A stretch of DNA of 9,947 nucleotides from JAMQPK01 sp035937795. Lineage in GTDB: Bacteria > Acidobacteriota > Vicinamibacteria > Vicinamibacterales > JAMQPK01. This document shows positions 6,980 to 9,947 of the stretch, piece after piece. The stretch spans positions 1-9,947 of the forward strand of contig DASZHO010000045.1 of NCBI GenBank assembly GCA_035937795.1. The letters run 5' to 3'. Each line of letters begins with the position of its first letter. Positions within the stretch are counted from its first letter, which is position 1. The notes under the pieces were generated by a model. The model did not search any database, was not told where the DNA came from, and saw only the letters and a list, made by a program, of their open reading frames with translations. The translations under genes and the position numbers were made by a program.

Positions 6980-8941
6980 GTGAGTGTTACGGTACCGCCA
7001 CCGTTACGACCCGGCAAATGTGGGGCGCCGATGCTCGTGGCGTTGCTCGCGCTGTCTGCGTGCGGAGGGCCTCAGCGCCAGGATGCCCTGCGCGGCCAAC
7101 CGGCCCCGACCTTCAGTAGAGACATCGCGGCGATTCTGTTCGACCATTGCGCTTCGTGCCACCGTCCGGGACAAGTCGCGCCCTTCTCGCTCCTTCAATA
7201 TGCGGACGCGAGGCCCCGTGCCAAGGCCATAGCACGGGCAACGCTGATCCGGCAGATGCCGCCGTGGCTGCCCGACGCGAGCGAGTCGTCTTTCATGGGT
7301 GAGCGGGTGCTCAGGGACGATCAAATCCAGACCGTCCAGCGCTGGGTCGAGGCTGGAGCGCTCGAAGGCAATCCGGCCGATCTGCCGAAGATGCCGGCGT
7401 GGACGGAGGGCTGGCAACTGGGCAAACCGGACCTGGTCGTCACGATGCCTCGCCCGTATGTCCTTCAGCCGGGCGACCGCGATGTGTACAGAAATGTCGT
7501 GATGCCGCTATCGCTGCCGTCGGGCAGGTTCGTGCGTGCGGTGGAGTTTCAAACAGCTGGTGCGCCCGTGCATCATGCCGTGATTCGCGTCGACCGAGCG
7601 CACGCGTCGCGCTGGCGCGACGGCGAGGATGGACAGCCGGGGTTTGACGGGATGGTGGCGGAAGACGTCCAGGATCCCGGTGGCCAGTTCCTCGGCTGGG
7701 CGCCCGGCCGCGGCCCAATCGTCTCCCCGGAAGATATGGCGTGGCGTCTCGAAGCGGGCAGCGATTTGATCGTGGAGCTGCACCTGTTGCCGGGCAAGTC
7801 TCCGATCGCCGTGCAGCCCAGCGTGGGGCTGTTTTTCACCGATCGGCCTCCGGCGCATGAGCCGGTCATGGGAATCATCAGCGCAAAGACGATCGACATC
7901 CCCGCCGGGGAGCGCGATTACGTCATCGAGGAAACGTATCAGCTGCCGGTCGACGTGGATGTCCTGAGCGTGTACCCGCACGCCCACTATCTCGGCAAGG
8001 AGATGCAGGTGCGCGCCGTCCTGCCAGACGGCAAGACCAAGTCCCTCATCCACATCAGGCAGTGGAGTTTTCACTGGCAGCAGGATTACCGGTACGTCAC
8101 CCCGATCGCGCTCCCTCGGGGGACGAAGATCGTCATGAGGTATACGTACGACAACTCGGACGCTAATAAAGACAATCCGCATCGGCCGCCCGAACACGTC
8201 ATCTGGGGTCCCAGATCGAGCGACGAGATGGGGACCCTCGGCTTGCAGCTGCTTCCCCATTCGAGCGGCGACCGGAGCGCGCTCGTAAAGTCGTTCGCCG
8301 AGCGCCAGGCTCTCGAGGACGTGGCGGGCGCGGAGCTGGCGGTTCGCTACGCGCCGGACGATGAGGTCAATCAAACGAACCTCGGTTCCAGCTACGTGCG
8401 GGCGGGGAGATTCGCGGAGGCGATTCCTCACCTCGAGCGTGCGCTTCGCCTCGACCCTCGCTCGGCGAACGCCCATAACTACCTGGGCGGCGCGTTGCTC
8501 GCCGAGCACCGAGTGCAGGAAGCGCTCGTCCAGTTCCGGCAAGCCTCCGAGTTGGCGCCCAGGGACGAGCACCTGCATTTCAATCTCGGCAAAGTCCTGG
8601 ACGAAGCAGGACAGCCTGCGGAAGCGGCACAGGAGTTCGAGCGCGCCATTGCCATCAATCCCGATCTTTGGGAGGCGCACCAGCAGCTCGGGGTGGTATT
8701 GTTCTCGCACAACCAACTGACCGGTGCGATCCTCCATTTGACGCGCGCCGCGGAGCTCGCGCCTGATTCGGCCGCCGTCCACAGCGATCTCGGTGGGGCG
8801 CTCGCCGCCGCCGGCCGCTCCGGCGAGGCGCTGATTCAAATCCGTCGCGCGCTGGAGCTCGATCCTGGTTATCCCCCGGCCCGGGAAAACCTCGCGCGCC
8901 TGCAAACCCCCGGTCGCCCGCAGCAGCCTCCGCCCCGCTGA
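6980..8941 (+). CDS. Lipoprotein with haem c site, PHM-like copper monooxygenase domain and TPRs
   Basis: From the GTG at 6980 the protein has 653 residues. A basic stretch and hydrophobic segment end in a lipobox (LSAC, Cys28), so it is probably an exported lipoprotein. A cytochrome-c-like part (about 47-130) carries CASCH (57-61) for covalent haem and a likely axial Met93 in QMPPW. Next (about 150-430) is a domain like copper type II ascorbate-dependent monooxygenases: His198-His199 (VHHAV), His268 (ELHL), His334 and His336 (PHAHYLG) and Met417 (DEMG) match in order the two-copper ligand set of peptidylglycine alpha-hydroxylating monooxygenase (HH, H, HxH, M). TPRs fill about 458-640. Substrate is unknown; a periplasmic oxidation fed with electrons through the haem is plausible inference. 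Start is uncertain: ATG 6929 would overlap the divergent gene, and ATG 7031 would leave only ten residues before the lipobox cysteine. It could also be non-catalytic. Confidence 0.85.
   Translation: MSVTVPPPLRPGKCGAPMLVALLALSACGGPQRQDALRGQPAPTFSRDIAAILFDHCASCHRPGQVAPFSLLQYADARPRAKAIARATLIRQMPPWLPDASESSFMGERVLRDDQIQTVQRWVEAGALEGNPADLPKMPAWTEGWQLGKPDLVVTMPRPYVLQPGDRDVYRNVVMPLSLPSGRFVRAVEFQTAGAPVHHAVIRVDRAHASRWRDGEDGQPGFDGMVAEDVQDPGGQFLGWAPGRGPIVSPEDMAWRLEAGSDLIVELHLLPGKSPIAVQPSVGLFFTDRPPAHEPVMGIISAKTIDIPAGERDYVIEETYQLPVDVDVLSVYPHAHYLGKEMQVRAVLPDGKTKSLIHIRQWSFHWQQDYRYVTPIALPRGTKIVMRYTYDNSDANKDNPHRPPEHVIWGPRSSDEMGTLGLQLLPHSSGDRSALVKSFAERQALEDVAGAELAVRYAPDDEVNQTNLGSSYVRAGRFAEAIPHLERALRLDPRSANAHNYLGGALLAEHRVQEALVQFRQASELAPRDEHLHFNLGKVLDEAGQPAEAAQEFERAIAINPDLWEAHQQLGVVLFSHNQLTGAILHLTRAAELAPDSAAVHSDLGGALAAAGRSGEALIQIRRALELDPGYPPARENLARLQTPGRPQQPPPR
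6986..7007. promoter_or_regulatory. Putative operator, copy A (22-bp imperfect palindrome)
   Basis: GTTAC at 6986-6990 and again at 7003-7007 flank GTA (6992-6994), a central CG (6996-6997) and CAC (6999-7001). Eight of eleven dyad pairs are complementary. It lies 41-62 bases upstream of the dehydrogenase ATG, a normal place for an operator or promoter element of the minus-strand operon, and inside codons 3-10 of the lipoprotein gene if that starts at 6980. Copy B at 8949-8970 shares 18 of 22 positions. The bound protein is unknown. I see no convincing -35/-10 pair; the minus strand does read TAGATAAT at 6961-6954, only nine bases before the ATG. Confidence 0.55.
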
Positions 8942-8948
8942 GTCAGTT

Positions 8949-8970
8949 GTTACCGTAGCGACACTGTTAC
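8949..8970. promoter_or_regulatory. Putative operator, copy B (22-bp imperfect palindrome)
   Basis: GTTAC at 8949-8953 and at 8966-8970 flank GTA (8955-8957), CG (8959-8960) and CAC (8962-8964), in the same order and spacing as copy A. It differs from copy A only at positions 6, 10, 13 and 17, which form two dyad-related pairs. It is non-coding, eight bases after the lipoprotein stop and 111 bases before the receptor ATG. A loose partial match (GTTACCGCC at 9010-9018, CACAGTT at 9026-9032) lies downstream with different spacing and may be chance. The remainder of the 139-base gap holds only a weak promoter-like pair (TTGGCC at 8975, TAGCTT at 8998). Confidence 0.6.
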
Positions 8971-9032
8971 CTTCTTGGCCGATCCCGTTCCGGGTGATAG
9001 CTTCCCATCGTTACCGCCAATTTTTCACAGTT

Positions 9033-9062
9033 GAACGTCGGGCGCGCGCCAGCAAGACGTTC
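9033..9062 (+). repeat. Inverted repeat in the receptor gene leader
   Basis: GAACGTC (9033-9039) and GACGTTC (9056-9062) are perfect inverted repeats of seven bases around a 16-base loop that contains the self-complementary GGCGCGCGCC (9041-9050). In RNA this could fold into a hairpin ending eight bases before the Shine-Dalgarno. No U-tract follows, so it is not a typical intrinsic terminator. It could be a leader structure controlling translation, a second operator, or chance in GC-rich DNA. Confidence 0.45.
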
Positions 9063-9069
9063 GGTTCCT

Positions 9070-9076
9070 AAGGAGA
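9070..9076 (+). promoter_or_regulatory. Shine-Dalgarno of the TonB-dependent receptor gene
   Basis: AAGGAGA lies four bases before the ATG at 9081. It is the strongest ribosome-binding site in the window and fixes the receptor start, suggesting high expression. Confidence 0.85.
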
Positions 9077-9080
9077 CGTT

Positions 9081-9947
9081 ATGTCGCTTGGTGGGAAGGT
9101 AATTCGACGGCCGTTCGCGGTTGCGGCGTGCCTGTTGCTTGGCCTGTCTGGAATGACGGCAGCGCCCGCCCTGGCGCAAGGCGTCACCGGCACGGTCTCC
9201 GGCACCGTGAAAGACCAGCAAGCCGCGGTCGTTCCAGGCGCGACCGTCACGCTGACGAGCGACTCCCGTGGAACGGCGTCGACTCCGGTCGTCACAAACA
9301 CGACCGGCGATTTCGTCTTTCCCAACGTGACAGCCGACACCTACACCATCCAGGTGGAGATGCCGTCCTTCAAGACGCTGAAACGGCCGGGTGTCGACGT
9401 CAGCCCAGGCTCTCACGTCGCGGTGGGCACGCTCACGATCGAAGTGGGTGGCGCGAGCGAAGTGGTCACGGTCACCGGCGAGGCGCCGATGATTCAGGCG
9501 GCGAGCGGCGAGCGGTCCTTCACGGTGTCAACCGAGGCAGTGACCAACCTGCCTCTGGCCAACCGCAGTTATGACGCGCTCCTGGCGCTGGCCCCGGGCG
9601 TCAACAGCACTCCTGGCTCGTTGACCCCCGCCACCCGGCTCGGCGGCGGCGGCGACGGCAACTTCATGCTCGACGGCGCGACGGCGATGGATCCCGGCGT
9701 GAACCGGCCCGCCACGCGCGTCAGCGTCGAGGCGATCGCCGAGGTCAAAGTTGTGACCTCCGGGTATCAGGCCGAATACGGCCGGTCGAGCGGGTTGCAG
9801 ATCAACGCGGTGACCAAGAGCGGGACCAACCAGTTTCACGGATCGCTTTACGACGTCGAGCGCAACTCCAAATGGAACTCCAACAGCAAAACGAACATTC
9901 TCAACGGCGATCCGAAGCCGTTTCAGAACGAACGCGACTGGGGCTTC
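9081..9947 (+). CDS. Oar-like TonB-dependent receptor with carboxypeptidase-regulatory domain (3' end cut)
   Basis: The 289 visible residues are the N-terminus of a large outer-membrane receptor; such proteins in Acidobacteriota usually exceed 1000 residues. A signal peptide (RR at 9-10, hydrophobic 12-23) probably ends after ALA (30-32). A carboxypeptidase-regulatory-like beta domain covers about 35-120 (GTVKDQQAAVVPGATVTLT, then TTGDFVFPNVTADTYTIQV). The plug domain begins near 125 (VVTVTGEAP) and contains FMLDGA (195-200), VEAIAEVKVVTSGYQAEYG (216-234) and INAVTKSGTNQFHGSLY (241-257), all hallmarks of Oar-like SusC/TonB receptors. The frame is open to the window end, so the beta-barrel is outside. 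It is preceded by putative operator copy B and an inverted repeat. The ligand is unknown; peptides, glycans or other large substrates are usual guesses for the class. Confidence 0.92.
   Translation, partial: MSLGGKVIRRPFAVAACLLLGLSGMTAAPALAQGVTGTVSGTVKDQQAAVVPGATVTLTSDSRGTASTPVVTNTTGDFVFPNVTADTYTIQVEMPSFKTLKRPGVDVSPGSHVAVGTLTIEVGGASEVVTVTGEAPMIQAASGERSFTVSTEAVTNLPLANRSYDALLALAPGVNSTPGSLTPATRLGGGGDGNFMLDGATAMDPGVNRPATRVSVEAIAEVKVVTSGYQAEYGRSSGLQINAVTKSGTNQFHGSLYDVERNSKWNSNSKTNILNGDPKPFQNERDWGF

Noticed and set aside
7508..8905. 465-codon minus-strand open frame
   Set aside because: It is antisense to the haem/copper/TPR lipoprotein gene, which has intact motifs throughout; the antisense product shows none.
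8975..9003. TTGGCC / TAGCTT as a sigma-70 promoter of the receptor gene
   Set aside because: Spacing is 17 bases but the match is 4/6 and 3/6, which is expected by chance; not listed as a feature.
1..9947. CRISPR arrays, tRNA or rRNA genes, insertion sequences, phage genes
   Set aside because: None seen: the only tandem repeat is the coding 15-bp array, and no transposase, integrase or structured RNA gene was recognised.

Overview
The window is GC-rich and tightly packed, with one divergent gene pair, no RNA genes, no mobile elements and no gene-free stretch over about 140 bases. The gene set is typical of Acidobacteriota, probably a soil lineage near Vicinamibacteria: an Oar-like TonB-dependent receptor with an N-terminal carboxypeptidase-regulatory domain, a TolB-like/TPR protein with the 'FDPRTDPIVRV' N-terminal domain, and a haem c/copper monooxygenase-like lipoprotein with TPRs. 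The taxonomic placement is inference from gene content; no marker gene is present.

Left part (1-6945, minus strand): five genes that read as one transcription unit. In order of transcription they are a CoA-acylating aldehyde dehydrogenase (6945-5542), a thiamine-diphosphate enzyme of the acetolactate-synthase/decarboxylase superfamily (5517-3757), an MFS transporter (3757-2387), a TolB-like/TPR protein (2390-462) and an O-methyltransferase cut by the window edge (457-1). Junctions are a 24-nt gap, a 1-nt TGATG overlap, a 4-nt GTGA overlap and a 4-nt gap. The first three genes look like a small catabolic module: uptake of an organic acid, C-C bond cleavage or decarboxylation by the ThDP enzyme to an aldehyde, and oxidation of that aldehyde to an acyl-CoA. 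The substrate cannot be read from the sequence. The dehydrogenase resembles the sulfoacetaldehyde dehydrogenase (SauS) branch, but neither a sulfoacetate-CoA ligase nor a recognisable Xsc is present.

Right part (6980-9947, plus strand): a lipoprotein with a CXXCH haem site, a peptidylglycine-monooxygenase-like two-copper domain with all six expected ligands, and C-terminal TPRs. After a 139-base gap comes the start of an Oar-like outer-membrane TonB-dependent receptor, which runs off the window.

The main unexplained signal is a 22-bp imperfect palindrome present twice: at 6986-7007 between the divergent genes and at 8949-8970 upstream of the receptor. The copies share 18 of 22 positions, and their four differences fall on two dyad-related pairs, as expected for a dimeric regulator's operator. 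It may tie the catabolic operon and the receptor into one regulon. Other points are a six-unit 15-bp tandem repeat that contains the TPR protein's start codon and the coupled stop codon of the gene before it, and an inverted repeat in the receptor's 5' leader.
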